NCBI RefSeq assembly: GCF_002119665.1
Contig: NZ_CP021111.1
Span: 2,294,001 to 2,358,000 of the forward strand
Direction of reading: 5' to 3'
Source of the DNA: Bordetella genomosp. 13
GTDB lineage: Bacteria; Pseudomonadota; Gammaproteobacteria; Burkholderiales; Burkholderiaceae_B
DNA: 64,000 bases
The stretch's first letter is position 1. Every line of letters begins with the position of its first letter. Under the pieces are notes generated by a model, which was given only the letters and a program-made list of their open reading frames with translations, had not been told where the DNA came from and ran no database searches. Below are positions 51,467-62,670 of the stretch, one piece after another. The position numbers and the translations under genes are program-made.

Positions 51467-52045
51467 ATGGATGATCCCTCCGGCGCCGACGACGAATCGC
51501 TGATGCAGGCCTACGGCGCACGCGGCGACACCGTCGCCTTCGACACGCTGTACGCGCGCCACCGGGCCCGCCTGTACCGATACCTGCTGCGCGGCATCGG
51601 CAATCCGCAACAGGCCGACGACCTGTTCCAGGAAACGTGGAGTCGCGTCATCGATGCCCGCGCGCGCTATCGTCCCGAAGCCCGCTTCACCACGTGGCTG
51701 CTGCAGATCGCGCACAATCTGCTGGTGGACGCCTACCGCCGGCAGCCCGGCCGCAAGACAGTGGACGACGCCGAGGCCGTGCTGGCGCAACTGCCCGCGG
51801 CCGAGCACGAACAGCCCGAGCAGCAGCTGTCGCAGTTCCAGGCCCGGCGCAGCCTGCAGTCGGCCATCGAGCGCCTGCCCGACGAACAGCGCCTGGCCCT
51901 GCTGATGAAATGGGAGCACGACCTGAGCGTGGAAGACATCGCGCAGGCCACCGGTACCGCGCGCGAGACCGTCAAATCGCGGCTGCGCTACGCCATCCGC
52001 CGCATACGCGACGAATTGGGCGTCTCTTCAAGGAGCGACGCATGA
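51467..52045 (+). CDS. ECF-type sigma-70 factor
   Basis: The 192-residue protein has sigma region 2 (FDTLYARHRARLYRYLLRGIGNPQQADDLFQETWSRVI...FTTWLLQIAHNLLVD) and region 4 (LPDEQRLALLMKWEHDLSVEDIAQATGTARETVKSRLRYAIRRI). No region 3 is present, as in ECF factors. It overlaps the next gene, a membrane protein of anti-sigma layout, by ATGA. Target promoters are not evident. Confidence 0.94.
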   Translation: MDDPSGADDESLMQAYGARGDTVAFDTLYARHRARLYRYLLRGIGNPQQADDLFQETWSRVIDARARYRPEARFTTWLLQIAHNLLVDAYRRQPGRKTVDDAEAVLAQLPAAEHEQPEQQLSQFQARRSLQSAIERLPDEQRLALLMKWEHDLSVEDIAQATGTARETVKSRLRYAIRRIRDELGVSSRSDA

Positions 52046-52812
52046 ACGCGCCCCGCCCTTCCGACGACGACTTCATGGACGACGATCGCGACCTGCGCGA
52101 CCTGTACGACAAACTGCCGCGGAACGAGCCCGGCCCCGGGCTGGACGCGCGCATCCGCTCGCGTGCGCATGCCGCGGCGCAGGCCGACCAGCGCGCCCGC
52201 GCCGCGCGGCGACGGCTGCATCCCGCCTGGGCGATCGCCGCAACGGTGGTGCTGGCCAGCGGACTGCTGCTGCTGACCGACCTGTCGCAACAGGCAGAGC
52301 CGCCGGCCGTGGACGCCGAACTCGCGCAGCCGCCGCAATTGGACGGCCTGGCGCCGGCCGCGCCGCCCGAACTGCCGCCGGAACTGCAGGCGCAGCAGCG
52401 GCGGGCCGCGCCGGCCAGGCCCGCGCCGCAGCCTTTCTCGCCGCCCGCGGATCTGCAGTTCGCGCCGCAGGCGCGGGCGCCGGCCGCAAACCGCCAGCCG
52501 CCAGCCGAAACCAGCCCGCCGCCACCGGCCGCGACCGCGCCCGCCGCAGCGCCGCCCGCCGACCCTGTGCCCCAGGCAGGCAGCGCGCGCCGCGCGCAGG
52601 TCGAAAGCGAACGCAAGCTCGGACGCGCCGACGCGCCGCACGGCGTGGCCACCACCGCCGAGCAGCAGATAGAACGCGTGCGCGCCATGCTGAAAGCCGG
52701 CCGGCGCGACGAGGCCGCCCAGGCGTTGGACGCGCTGCGGCGCGCGTGGCCGGACTATCGGGTGCCCGCCGACCTGCGGCATCTGTTGCCCGACCCTGCC
52801 CGCTCGCCCTGA
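52042..52812 (+). CDS. Putative membrane anti-sigma factor
   Basis: This 256-residue protein has an acidic N-terminus, one membrane span (about residues 61-79) and a long Pro/Ala-rich periplasmic linker. The C-terminal segment TAEQQIERVRAMLKAGRRDEAAQALDALRRAWPDYRVPADL resembles the ends of anti-sigma-like proteins next to VWA/ECF genes in other proteobacteria. No HxxxCxxC zinc motif is seen, so the assignment rests on layout and ATGA coupling to the sigma gene. AAGGAG precedes the start. Confidence 0.68.
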   Translation: MNAPRPSDDDFMDDDRDLRDLYDKLPRNEPGPGLDARIRSRAHAAAQADQRARAARRRLHPAWAIAATVVLASGLLLLTDLSQQAEPPAVDAELAQPPQLDGLAPAAPPELPPELQAQQRRAAPARPAPQPFSPPADLQFAPQARAPAANRQPPAETSPPPPAATAPAAAPPADPVPQAGSARRAQVESERKLGRADAPHGVATTAEQQIERVRAMLKAGRRDEAAQALDALRRAWPDYRVPADLRHLLPDPARSP

Positions 52813-52917
52813 AGCCCGCTCGGCGCATCGTGCCGCTGTGCTGGCCGCCCAGCGCGGCGGTCGGCGCGATGATGCTCGCGGCGCCGCAACTGCTGCAGAC
52901 GGCCGCGCCGGCGCGGC

Positions 52918-53634
52918 TCAGCGGCCGCCCAGCGACCCGCCGCCGTCCACGCCCAGCACCTGTCCGGTGATGAAGCCGGCCTCATCCGAAAGCAGGAAGG
53001 CGATCGCGGCCGCCACCTCGGCCGGCGTGCCCAGGCGCTTCATGGGGATGGAGGCCAGCGCGCGCTTCTCGGCATCGCCGCCGGCGGGATGGTTATGACG
53101 GAACAGCTCGGTCTCGATCGGCCCCGGCGCCACCGCATTGACCGTGACGCCGTACTCGGCCAGTTCCAGCGCCCACGTGCGCGTACAGCCCACCAGCGCG
53201 CTCTTGGCGGCGGAATAACTGGTGCGGTCGTACGAGCCCTCGATGGCCCGGCTGCAGATGTTGACGATGCGCCCGGTGCGGCGAACCTTCATCGACTCGA
53301 CGAAGGCCTGGGTGACCTGCACGGCCACGCGCACGTTCAGGTCGATGACGCGGTACAGCGTGGCCAGGTCGATCTCGCCCAGCGGCTGCGGCGACACCAC
53401 GCCCACATTGTTCACCACCGCGTCCACCGGAAACTTGTCGCGGATCTCGCGCAGCACTTCTTCGGTACGCCCGGCATCGGACAGGTCGCACGCATACAGA
53501 TAGCCCGGGAAATCCACATCGGCGGTATTGCGCGCGATGCCCACGACGTGGCAGCCCAGGTCGGTAAGCCGCTGGGTCAGCGCCCAGCCGATGCCCTTGG
53601 TGGCACCGGTCACCAGCACGCATTTGTCCTTCAT
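52918..53634 (-). CDS. SDR-family oxidoreductase
   Basis: A 238-residue classical short-chain dehydrogenase with the cofactor motif TGATKGIG (residues 9-16), NNVGVVSP, and the YSAAK catalytic Tyr-Lys pair. The C-terminus FLLSDEAGFITGQVLGVDGGGSL is typical. NAD(P)-dependent alcohol/ketone substrate unknown. No neighbouring gene points to a pathway. Confidence 0.9.
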   Translation of the reverse strand: MKDKCVLVTGATKGIGWALTQRLTDLGCHVVGIARNTADVDFPGYLYACDLSDAGRTEEVLREIRDKFPVDAVVNNVGVVSPQPLGEIDLATLYRVIDLNVRVAVQVTQAFVESMKVRRTGRIVNICSRAIEGSYDRTSYSAAKSALVGCTRTWALELAEYGVTVNAVAPGPIETELFRHNHPAGGDAEKRALASIPMKRLGTPAEVAAAIAFLLSDEAGFITGQVLGVDGGGSLGGR

Positions 53635-53782
53635 GGATGCAACCCTCTAACGTTGATCATTATTCGTGGCAGCGCGACAGGCCATCGGGCGGCCGCGGTG
53701 AGTTAGTAGACACCAAGCGGGGGGCGGATGTCATGCGCATTGCGTGACACGCCGGCGCGCATCGCCCGGCCCGCGGCGTGCG

Positions 53783-54913
53783 TCAGGGACGCGTCAGCAC
53801 CGGCACGCGCGGCGCGACGGCGCACAGCAGCTCGTAGCCGATGGTGCCAGCGGCGCGCGCCACGTCGTCGACCGACGGGCCGCCCTCGCCCCACAGCGCC
53901 ACGGGCGCGCCCACGCCGGCGGCGGGCACCGGCGCCAGGTCCACCATCAGCATGTCCATGGAAACCCGGCCCACCACCCGGGTGGGCACGCCGGCCACCG
54001 TGACGGGCGTACCCGTGCCGGCATGGCGCGGATAGCCGTCGGCATAGCCGCAGGCCACCACGCCGATGCGCATGAGCTGCTCGGTGCGGAACGTGGCGCC
54101 ATAGCCGATGGCCTGGCCGGCCGGCACCTGCTGCACCGCGATGATCTCGGAACGCAGCGACATGGCCGGACGCAGCCCGTACGAGGCGGCGGACACGTCG
54201 TCGAACGGCGAGGCGCCATACAGGCAGATGCCCGGGCGCACCCAGTGCGGTCCGCCGGCCCCGGCGTGCGCGGTCTCGGGATAGCGCAGCGTGGCGGCGG
54301 AATTGCAGACGCTGACCGGCCCATCGGACAGTCCTTCGGTGGCCCGGGCGAAGGTCTCGAGCTGGTCGGCCACGCCGGGCGCGCCGTCGGCGCACGCGAA
54401 GTGCGTCATGCGCCCGACCGAGCCCAGAATGCCCTGGCGCTGCAGCTGCCCGGCGCGCGCGTGGGCCTGCGCATAGTCTTCGGGCGCGAAGCCCAGGCGG
54501 TTCATGCCGCTGTTGAGCTTGACCATGACGTCGACGCGGCGCGACAGGCGCGCGGCGGCCAGCATGGCCAACTGTTCGCTCGAGTGCACGGTACAGGTGA
54601 GGTGATAGCGGTCGACGATGTCGAGATCCGCCGGCTGGAAGAAGCCTTCGAGCAGCAGCACCGGGCCACCCCAGCCGGCCTCGCGGCAGCGCACCGCCTC
54701 GTCCAGGTCCAGCATGGCCAGGCCTTGCGCCGCCGAGAATCCGGACACCGCGCGTTCGATGCCATGCCCATAGGCGTTGGCCTTGATGACGGCCCAGATG
54801 GAAGCCGGCGTGGCGCCGGTGAGCGCCGCGGCATGGTCCAGGTGGCGTCGTACCGTGGCCAGGTTGTGGCGCAGCGCGGAGATGGAGATGGAGGCGGTGA
54901 TGGGACGCGGCAT
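53783..54913 (-). CDS. alr: Alanine racemase
   Basis: The 376-residue PLP enzyme makes D-alanine for peptidoglycan or breaks it down. The PLP lysine is K44 in AVIKANAYGHG. The second active-site region is GYGATFRTEQLMRIGVVACGYADGYPR, and RVSMDMLMVDLA is conserved. Start ATG at 54911-54913; the 43-residue upstream extension is not conserved. Divergent from hpnC. Confidence 0.95.
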   Translation of the reverse strand: MPRPITASISISALRHNLATVRRHLDHAAALTGATPASIWAVIKANAYGHGIERAVSGFSAAQGLAMLDLDEAVRCREAGWGGPVLLLEGFFQPADLDIVDRYHLTCTVHSSEQLAMLAAARLSRRVDVMVKLNSGMNRLGFAPEDYAQAHARAGQLQRQGILGSVGRMTHFACADGAPGVADQLETFARATEGLSDGPVSVCNSAATLRYPETAHAGAGGPHWVRPGICLYGASPFDDVSAASYGLRPAMSLRSEIIAVQQVPAGQAIGYGATFRTEQLMRIGVVACGYADGYPRHAGTGTPVTVAGVPTRVVGRVSMDMLMVDLAPVPAAGVGAPVALWGEGGPSVDDVARAAGTIGYELLCAVAPRVPVLTRP

Positions 54914-55053
54914 GATGCGGATTCCTGTGGGCGCTAGTCTACTCCGAAGCCCCGCGGGCGGGTGCCGGCGCCATTCCTTACAATGACCCGTCCAACCGCG
55001 CCGTGCGGACGCGGCCGCGTCCCGTGTCCGCACACGTATCACCGAATCACCGT

Positions 55054-55884
55054 ATGGCCGTCGATCACTACGAGAACTTTCCGGTCGCGTCGCTGCTGCT
55101 GCCTCGCCACCTGCGCCCAGCCGTGACGGCGATCTACCGCTATGCCCGCACCGCCGACGACATCGCCGACGAGGGCGATGCGCCCGACGAAGTGCGGCTG
55201 CAGAAACTGGGCGCGCTGCGCGCCGAACTGCATCGCATCGGCGCCGAACCCGGCGCGCCGGTTCGTCCCTCGCCAGAACTGGCGCCCATCTTCGAGCCCC
55301 TGGCCGCCGCCATCGCGCGCCACCAGCTGCCCATCACGCCCTTCTTCGACCTGCTGTCGGCTTTCGAGCAGGACGTGCGGACCAAGCGCTACGAGGACTA
55401 CGCCAGCCTGCTGGACTACTGCTCGCGCTCGGCCAACCCGGTGGGGCGGCTGATGCTGGCGCTTTACGACGCGTCCACGCCCGAGAACCAGCAGGATGCG
55501 GACGCCATCTGCACCGGCCTGCAGCTGGTGAACTTCTGGCAGGACGTGCGGGTAGACTGGCGCAAGCAGCGCGTGTACCTGCCGCAGGAAGACCTGCGGC
55601 GCCACGGCGTGACCGAACAGGACCTGGCCACCTGCAAGCTGACTGCGCAATGGCGCGAGCTGATGGCCTTCGAGGTGGAACGCACGCGCGCGCTGCTACA
55701 CTCCGGGGCTGCGCTGCCTCGCCGCCTGCCGGGCCGCATCGGCCTTGAATTGCGGCTGGTGGTCCAGGGCGGACTGCGCATCCTGGAACGCATCGAGCGC
55801 GCGCGATACGACGTCTTCATGAACCGCCCCGAACTGGGCGCGCGCGACTGGACCGTCATGTTGTGGCGCGCGCTTGCCACTTAG
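55054..55884 (+). CDS. hpnC: Hydroxysqualene synthase HpnC
   Basis: The 276-residue squalene/phytoene synthase-family enzyme has two Asp-rich motifs, ARTADDIADEGD and NFWQDVRVDWRKQRVYLP. In the three-step bacterial squalene route HpnC converts presqualene diphosphate to hydroxysqualene. Gene order hpnC-hpnD-hpnE supports the assignment. ATG at 55054 (MAVDHYENFPVASLLLP) matches the family start. Confidence 0.92.
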   Translation: MAVDHYENFPVASLLLPRHLRPAVTAIYRYARTADDIADEGDAPDEVRLQKLGALRAELHRIGAEPGAPVRPSPELAPIFEPLAAAIARHQLPITPFFDLLSAFEQDVRTKRYEDYASLLDYCSRSANPVGRLMLALYDASTPENQQDADAICTGLQLVNFWQDVRVDWRKQRVYLPQEDLRRHGVTEQDLATCKLTAQWRELMAFEVERTRALLHSGAALPRRLPGRIGLELRLVVQGGLRILERIERARYDVFMNRPELGARDWTVMLWRALAT

Positions 55885-55957
55885 ATGAAACAACCCGCCC
55901 GTCCGCCGCGCCCAGGCGCCGGCACATCGGCCCGGATGGACAGGTAACCGCAACGAC

Positions 55958-56821
55958 ATGACCCCTGACGAATACTGCCAGGAAAAAGCCGCGAAGAGCG
56001 GATCCAGCTTCTACTACGCATTCCTGTTCCTGCCCCCGGAACGGCGGCTCGCCATCACGGCGCTGTACGCGTTCTGCCGCGAGGTCGACGACGTGGTCGA
56101 CGAGGCCAAGGACGAATCGGTGGCGCGCATCAAGCTGGCCTGGTGGCGCACGCAGGTCGACCAGATGCTGGCCGGCAAGCCGGATCATCCGGTCACGCTG
56201 GCGCTGCGGCCGCACCTCGAAAGCTGCGGCATCACGCGCGAGCGGTTGCTGGCCGTGATCGACGGCATGCAGATGGACCTGGACCAGAGCCGTTACCTCG
56301 ACTGGCCTGGCCTGCGCAAATATTGTTGGCACGTGGCCGGCGTGGTGGGCGAGATGTCGGCCGGCGTGTTCGGCTATACCGATGCGCGCACGCTCGAATA
56401 TGCGGGCAAGCTGGGCCTGGCGTTTCAACTTACCAACATCATCCGCGACGTGGGCGACGATGCGCGGCGCGGCCGCATCTACCTGCCCGTCGACGAACTG
56501 CAGCAGTTCGAGGTGAAGGCGGCGGACATCCTCAACGGCGTGTATTCCGAGCGCTTCACCGCGCTGATGCGCTTCCAGGCCGACCGTGCGCGCCAGCTTT
56601 ACCGCGAGGCCATGAGCGCGCTGCCCGAGGCCGATCGCCGCGCGCAGCGGCCCGGCCTGATGATGGCGGCCATCTACTACGCCCTGCTGGACGAGATCGA
56701 GCGCGACGATTGGCAGGTGCTGCACCAACGCATTTCACTGACGCCGCTGCGCAAGCTGATGCTGGCGTGGAAGACCTGGGTGGGCGGAGGCCGCGGCCTG
56801 GTGCGCCGCCTGTCGGCATGA
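55958..56821 (+). CDS. hpnD: Presqualene diphosphate synthase HpnD
   Basis: The 287-residue enzyme has the motif pair YAFCREVDDVVDEAKDE and LTNIIRDVGDDARRGRIYLP. It joins two farnesyl diphosphates to presqualene diphosphate. It lies 73 bases after hpnC and overlaps hpnE by ATGA. Both HpnC and HpnD belong to the same fold family; the DVGDDARRGRIYLP form marks HpnD. Confidence 0.93.
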   Translation: MTPDEYCQEKAAKSGSSFYYAFLFLPPERRLAITALYAFCREVDDVVDEAKDESVARIKLAWWRTQVDQMLAGKPDHPVTLALRPHLESCGITRERLLAVIDGMQMDLDQSRYLDWPGLRKYCWHVAGVVGEMSAGVFGYTDARTLEYAGKLGLAFQLTNIIRDVGDDARRGRIYLPVDELQQFEVKAADILNGVYSERFTALMRFQADRARQLYREAMSALPEADRRAQRPGLMMAAIYYALLDEIERDDWQVLHQRISLTPLRKLMLAWKTWVGGGRGLVRRLSA

Positions 56822-58161
56822 AGGCCGCGGTCATCGGCGCCGGCTGGGCCGGCCTGGCCGCCGCCACGGCGCTGCGCGAGCTCGGCGCCAAGGTCACGGT
56901 GTTCGAGGCGGGCCGCACCCCCGGCGGGCGCGCGCGCCGCGTGGTGCATCCCGAGTTCGGCGACCTGCTCGACAACGGCCAGCACATCCTGCTGGGCGCC
57001 TACACGCAGACGCTGGCGCTGATGCGCCGGCTCGGCCGCAACCCCAATGCGCTGCTGATGCGTCGGCCGCTGCGGCTGGCCAGCCTGGACGGCTCGTTCC
57101 GCCTGTCGGCCGCGCGACTGCCGGCGCCCTGGCATGCCGCGCTGGCCCTGCTGACCGCCCGCGGCCCCGGCTGGTCCGAACGCATGGCCGCCATGCGCAT
57201 GATGGCGGCGCTGCGACGCGACGACTGGCAGGTGCCGGCCGCCTGGACCGTGGCGCAGCTGCTCGACCAGCATGCGCAGCCCAGCCGCCTGACCCGCCAG
57301 CTATGGGAACCCTTGTGCCTGGCGGCGCTGAATACGCCGCCCGCGCAGGCCAGCGCCATGCTGTTCGTGCGCGTGCTGAAGGACAGCCTGGCGGGCGGAC
57401 TGCGCGACAGCGACATCCTGCTGCCCTGCGTGGATCTGTCGGCCCTGTGGCCGGACGCCGCCGCGCGCATGGTGACGATGCGCTACGGCAGCACCGTGCG
57501 CCAATTGCAGCCGACGGATCGCTGGGTGGACGTCAATGGCGAACGCTTCGATTCGGCCGTGCTGGCCGTGCCTCCGTCCGTGGCCGCGCGGCTGCTGGGC
57601 AACGCGCTGCGCGACAACGGATCGCAGGGATTGCTCAAAGCGCTGCAGGCGTTCGACTACATGCCCATCGCCACGCTGAACCTGCGGCTGGCCCAGCCGT
57701 GGCCGTTGCCCGAACCCATGATGATGCTGCGCGAGGACGCCGCCCGCGGCCATGCGGGCCAATGGCTGTTCGACCGTTCGCGCCTGACGGGACGGACCGG
57801 CGGCGCGGAGCTGGCCGTGGTGGTCAGCGCGGCCGCGGGCCTGGCCGACGACGAGCGCGACACGATCATCGCCAGCCTGGTCGAACAGGTGCGCGACCAG
57901 GCGTCGCGCCATCCCGCCGGCCTTCCGCCCATGCCGGCGGTCGAACTGGCGGAGCTGTTCATCGAGAAACGCGCCACCTTCTCGGCCGTGCCTCACCGCG
58001 CGCGGCCGCTGAACCACACGCCGTGGCGCACGCTGGCCCTGGCCGGGGACTGGACCGACACCGGCTATCCCGGCGTGCTGGAAGGCGCGGTGCGCAGCGG
58101 ACTTCAGGCCGCGCGCGTGCTGCAGGCCGGCGCGGCGGGCGGGCCGACCTCGCACGTCTGA
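56818..58161 (+). CDS. hpnE: Hydroxysqualene dehydroxylase HpnE
   Basis: The 447-residue FAD-dependent amine-oxidase-family protein has the dinucleotide motif VIGAGWAGLAAATALRELGAKVTVFEA and a C-terminal FAD contact LALAGDWTDTGYPGVLEGAVRSG. It reduces hydroxysqualene to squalene. Start ATG overlaps the hpnD stop. No squalene-hopene cyclase gene is in the window, so use of squalene for hopanoids is open. Confidence 0.93.
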   Translation: MKAAVIGAGWAGLAAATALRELGAKVTVFEAGRTPGGRARRVVHPEFGDLLDNGQHILLGAYTQTLALMRRLGRNPNALLMRRPLRLASLDGSFRLSAARLPAPWHAALALLTARGPGWSERMAAMRMMAALRRDDWQVPAAWTVAQLLDQHAQPSRLTRQLWEPLCLAALNTPPAQASAMLFVRVLKDSLAGGLRDSDILLPCVDLSALWPDAAARMVTMRYGSTVRQLQPTDRWVDVNGERFDSAVLAVPPSVAARLLGNALRDNGSQGLLKALQAFDYMPIATLNLRLAQPWPLPEPMMMLREDAARGHAGQWLFDRSRLTGRTGGAELAVVVSAAAGLADDERDTIIASLVEQVRDQASRHPAGLPPMPAVELAELFIEKRATFSAVPHRARPLNHTPWRTLALAGDWTDTGYPGVLEGAVRSGLQAARVLQAGAAGGPTSHV

Positions 58162-58280
58162 GCGCACGGCTTGCCGGGCTTCCAAGGCGCATGCCCAGTC
58201 GCGGGCCGGCCGGTTAGCTGGCCTGCAAGCTTGCCAAGTCGCGGACCCGGCCGCACAGCCTGGCCTGCAAAGCAGGCTTC

Positions 58281-58664
58281 TCAACGCAACAGGTGCACCG
58301 TCGCCAGCCCCAATGCCGTCAGGCACAGCGAGCCCAGCAGGCTGATGGCCGCATAGCCCAGCGCGGCGGCATACGCCCCCCGCTGCAGCATGTCCACGGT
58401 TTCGGCCGAGAACGTCGAGAACGTGGTGAGGCCGCCCAGGAAACCGGTGACGGCGGCCAACCGCACCCATGCGGGCCATTCGGGATGTGCCGCGATCACC
58501 GCCAGCATGATGCCTATCAGGTAGCCGCCGATCAGGTTGGCGGCCAGCGTGCCCCAGGGCCAGCCGGCGGCGTTCAGGCGCAGACCCAGCAGCCAGCGCA
58601 ACCAGGCGCCCAGCGCGGCGCCCGCGCCGATGGCGAGAAAATGGGCGGGAATCAGCGGCGTCAT
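58281..58664 (-). CDS. crcB: Fluoride exporter CrcB/Fluc
   Basis: The 127-residue protein has four membrane spans and the motif GTLAANLIGGYLIG with GFLGGLTTFSTFSAE, the fluoride-channel signature. It relieves fluoride toxicity as a dual-topology dimer. No fluoride riboswitch was recognised upstream. ATG at 58662-58664 starts just before the first span. Confidence 0.93.
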   Translation of the reverse strand: MTPLIPAHFLAIGAGAALGAWLRWLLGLRLNAAGWPWGTLAANLIGGYLIGIMLAVIAAHPEWPAWVRLAAVTGFLGGLTTFSTFSAETVDMLQRGAYAAALGYAAISLLGSLCLTALGLATVHLLR

Positions 58665-58800
58665 GGACAAGTCAGAGGGCGATGAGACGCGCCATCGTAG
58701 CTTGCCTGGGGCGGCCGGCAAAGGCTTCGCCATGCCGGGCGCCGACGCCCGCTGGCGTGGCGCCGCGTACGACCTCCACTTTGGCCGGCCGCCGAACCGC

Positions 58801-59196
58801 TCAGGAAGGAAACGGTTCGACGTGGGTCTCGCCCTTGCGGCCGAAGTAGCTGACGTGCCTGCCGGCCACCCATACCGTGTAGGCGATGCAGCCCGCCAGG
58901 CAGGACAGCCGCTTGAATTCCCCGTACTTCACGCTGCCTTGCTGCGCTCCCCGGATGGCGGCCCGGATGGCCGCCGCATCGAAGTTCCGCGCTATGGGCA
59001 CGTCGGGAACTTCCAGGTTGATGCTCAGCGTCTCGCCGTCCGGCAGATAGTAGGTCGTGCGTCGCGCGCGGTAATCCGCGACGTACGATTCGACGCCGGC
59101 CTGCACCATGAGCCCGACGACTTCGCCGAAATGCAATCGGCCGGCGCGCGAACCTTCGGAAGCTTCGTGAATGAGAGCGCGGGTAGTGCCGTCCAT
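58801..59196 (-). CDS. DUF1398-family protein
   Basis: This 131-residue protein matches the small DUF1398 family (HFGEVVGLMVQAGVESYVADYRARRTTYYLPDGE; SVKYGEFKRLSCLAGCIAYTVWV). Function is unknown. A very strong ribosome-binding site, AAGGAGGTGAAC, precedes the ATG at 59194-59196. It lies 87 bases after the marR gene on the same strand and is likely controlled by it. Confidence 0.85.
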   Translation of the reverse strand: MDGTTRALIHEASEGSRAGRLHFGEVVGLMVQAGVESYVADYRARRTTYYLPDGETLSINLEVPDVPIARNFDAAAIRAAIRGAQQGSVKYGEFKRLSCLAGCIAYTVWVAGRHVSYFGRKGETHVEPFPS

Positions 59197-59283
59197 GTTC
59201 ACCTCCTTGTGACAATGGAAAACCGCTTCATCGCTGGGCACCTTCGTGCCACCTTGCGAAATGCGTCTTCAGGCGCGCCCAGT

Positions 59284-59748
59284 TCATGCGACGGGCACCT
59301 GCTTGAACCGATGATGCGAGACCAGCTTCTGCAGCGCGTCGCGCAGCGCCTCGCGCTCGCCGCGCTTCAGGTGTCCGAAGAAATGGGCATCGTTCTGGTC
59401 CGCCAGCGCGCACAGCCGCGGGACCAGCGTCTTTCCGCCAGGCGTCAGCGCCAGTACCTGCTCTCGCAGTCCGCCGGCCAAGCTGCGGCGGGCCAGTCCC
59501 TTTGCTTCCAGGCGGCTGACCACCTTGGAGGCCGCGCCCTTGGTCATGCCCAGGCTCAGGATCAGCTCGGCATGCGTGGTTTCAGGCTTGTCGAACAGCG
59601 TGCGCAGCGCCACCCACTCCGTGACCGAGAGACCCTCGGCCTCCAACAGCTGCTGGAACCGCAAGGACACGTGATTGGAGACGAACCGCAGCCAATACCC
59701 AAGGTGCGAATCCAGCTTGCTGGGCTGCTGCTTCGCGGCGCGTTTCAT
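59284..59748 (-). CDS. MarR-family transcriptional regulator
   Basis: The 154-residue protein has the MarR winged-helix domain: GLSVTEWVALRTLFDKPETTHAELILSLGMTKGAASKVVSRLEAKGLARR. MarR proteins are dimeric repressors released by small phenolic or oxidising ligands. Two identical palindromes sit over its own promoter, so autorepression is very likely. It is upstream of a DUF1398 gene. Confidence 0.92.
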   Translation of the reverse strand: MKRAAKQQPSKLDSHLGYWLRFVSNHVSLRFQQLLEAEGLSVTEWVALRTLFDKPETTHAELILSLGMTKGAASKVVSRLEAKGLARRSLAGGLREQVLALTPGGKTLVPRLCALADQNDAHFFGHLKRGEREALRDALQKLVSHHRFKQVPVA

Positions 59749-59753
59749 TGACC

Positions 59754-59808
59754 GTTTCCATGGAAACCTGATGAACGCAGTCTAGTTTCCATGGAAACCA
59801 GAAGTCAA
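59754..59808 (-). promoter_or_regulatory. marR promoter with twin operators
   Basis: On the minus strand TTGACT (59803-59808), an 18-base spacer and TAGACT (59779-59784) form the promoter. GTTTCCATGGAAAC, a perfect 14-bp palindrome, fills the spacer (59785-59798). An identical copy lies at 59754-59767, just before the marR start. Centres are 31 bases apart, about three DNA turns, so two dimers would sit on one face and block both polymerase and elongation. Confidence 0.85.
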
Positions 59809-59844
59809 GCCCCGAGGCGAGCAGGACATTGCCGGCGTCCAATG

Positions 59845-59873
59845 AAAAAGGCCCCTCGATACATCGAGGGGCC
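59845..59873 (-). terminator. Intrinsic terminator after clpB
   Basis: On the minus strand GGCCCCTCGAT pairs with ATCGAGGGGCC and is followed by TTTTT. It lies about 27 bases past the clpB stop. Stem of 11 bp with a 2-base loop and clear U-run. Confidence 0.9.
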
Positions 59874-59899
59874 CCGTGCCGCGACGCCGACGCGCGGCG

Positions 59900-62500
<2,601 letters not shown>

Positions 62501-62550
62501 GGTGGTCGGTTGGCAATATGGGCGGCCCGCGACGGCGAACCTGATGTCCT

Positions 62551-62579
62551 GAATGTGCGGACGCCAGCAGGGATTTCAA
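62551..62579 (-). promoter_or_regulatory. Possible sigma-32 promoter of clpB
   Basis: On the minus strand ATTGAAA (TTGAAA at 62574-62579) is followed after 13-14 bases by CCGCACATT. The -35 part fits the sigma-32 consensus CTTGAAA well; the -10 part (CCCCATNT) only partly. Leader to the ATG is about 50 bases. Confidence 0.4.
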
Positions 62580-62670
62580 TACCCCCGGGCGCCCGCCCTC
62601 CAGGCGGACACGACCTGCCCGACCAGCATAGACGGATCCCGCGCGGCGCGCCACGGCACGCCGCGCCGCC

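Noticed and set aside
58665..58800. Fluoride riboswitch upstream of crcB
   Set aside because: The conserved riboswitch pattern (GGNGATGG... with the downstream pseudoknot partner) was not found.
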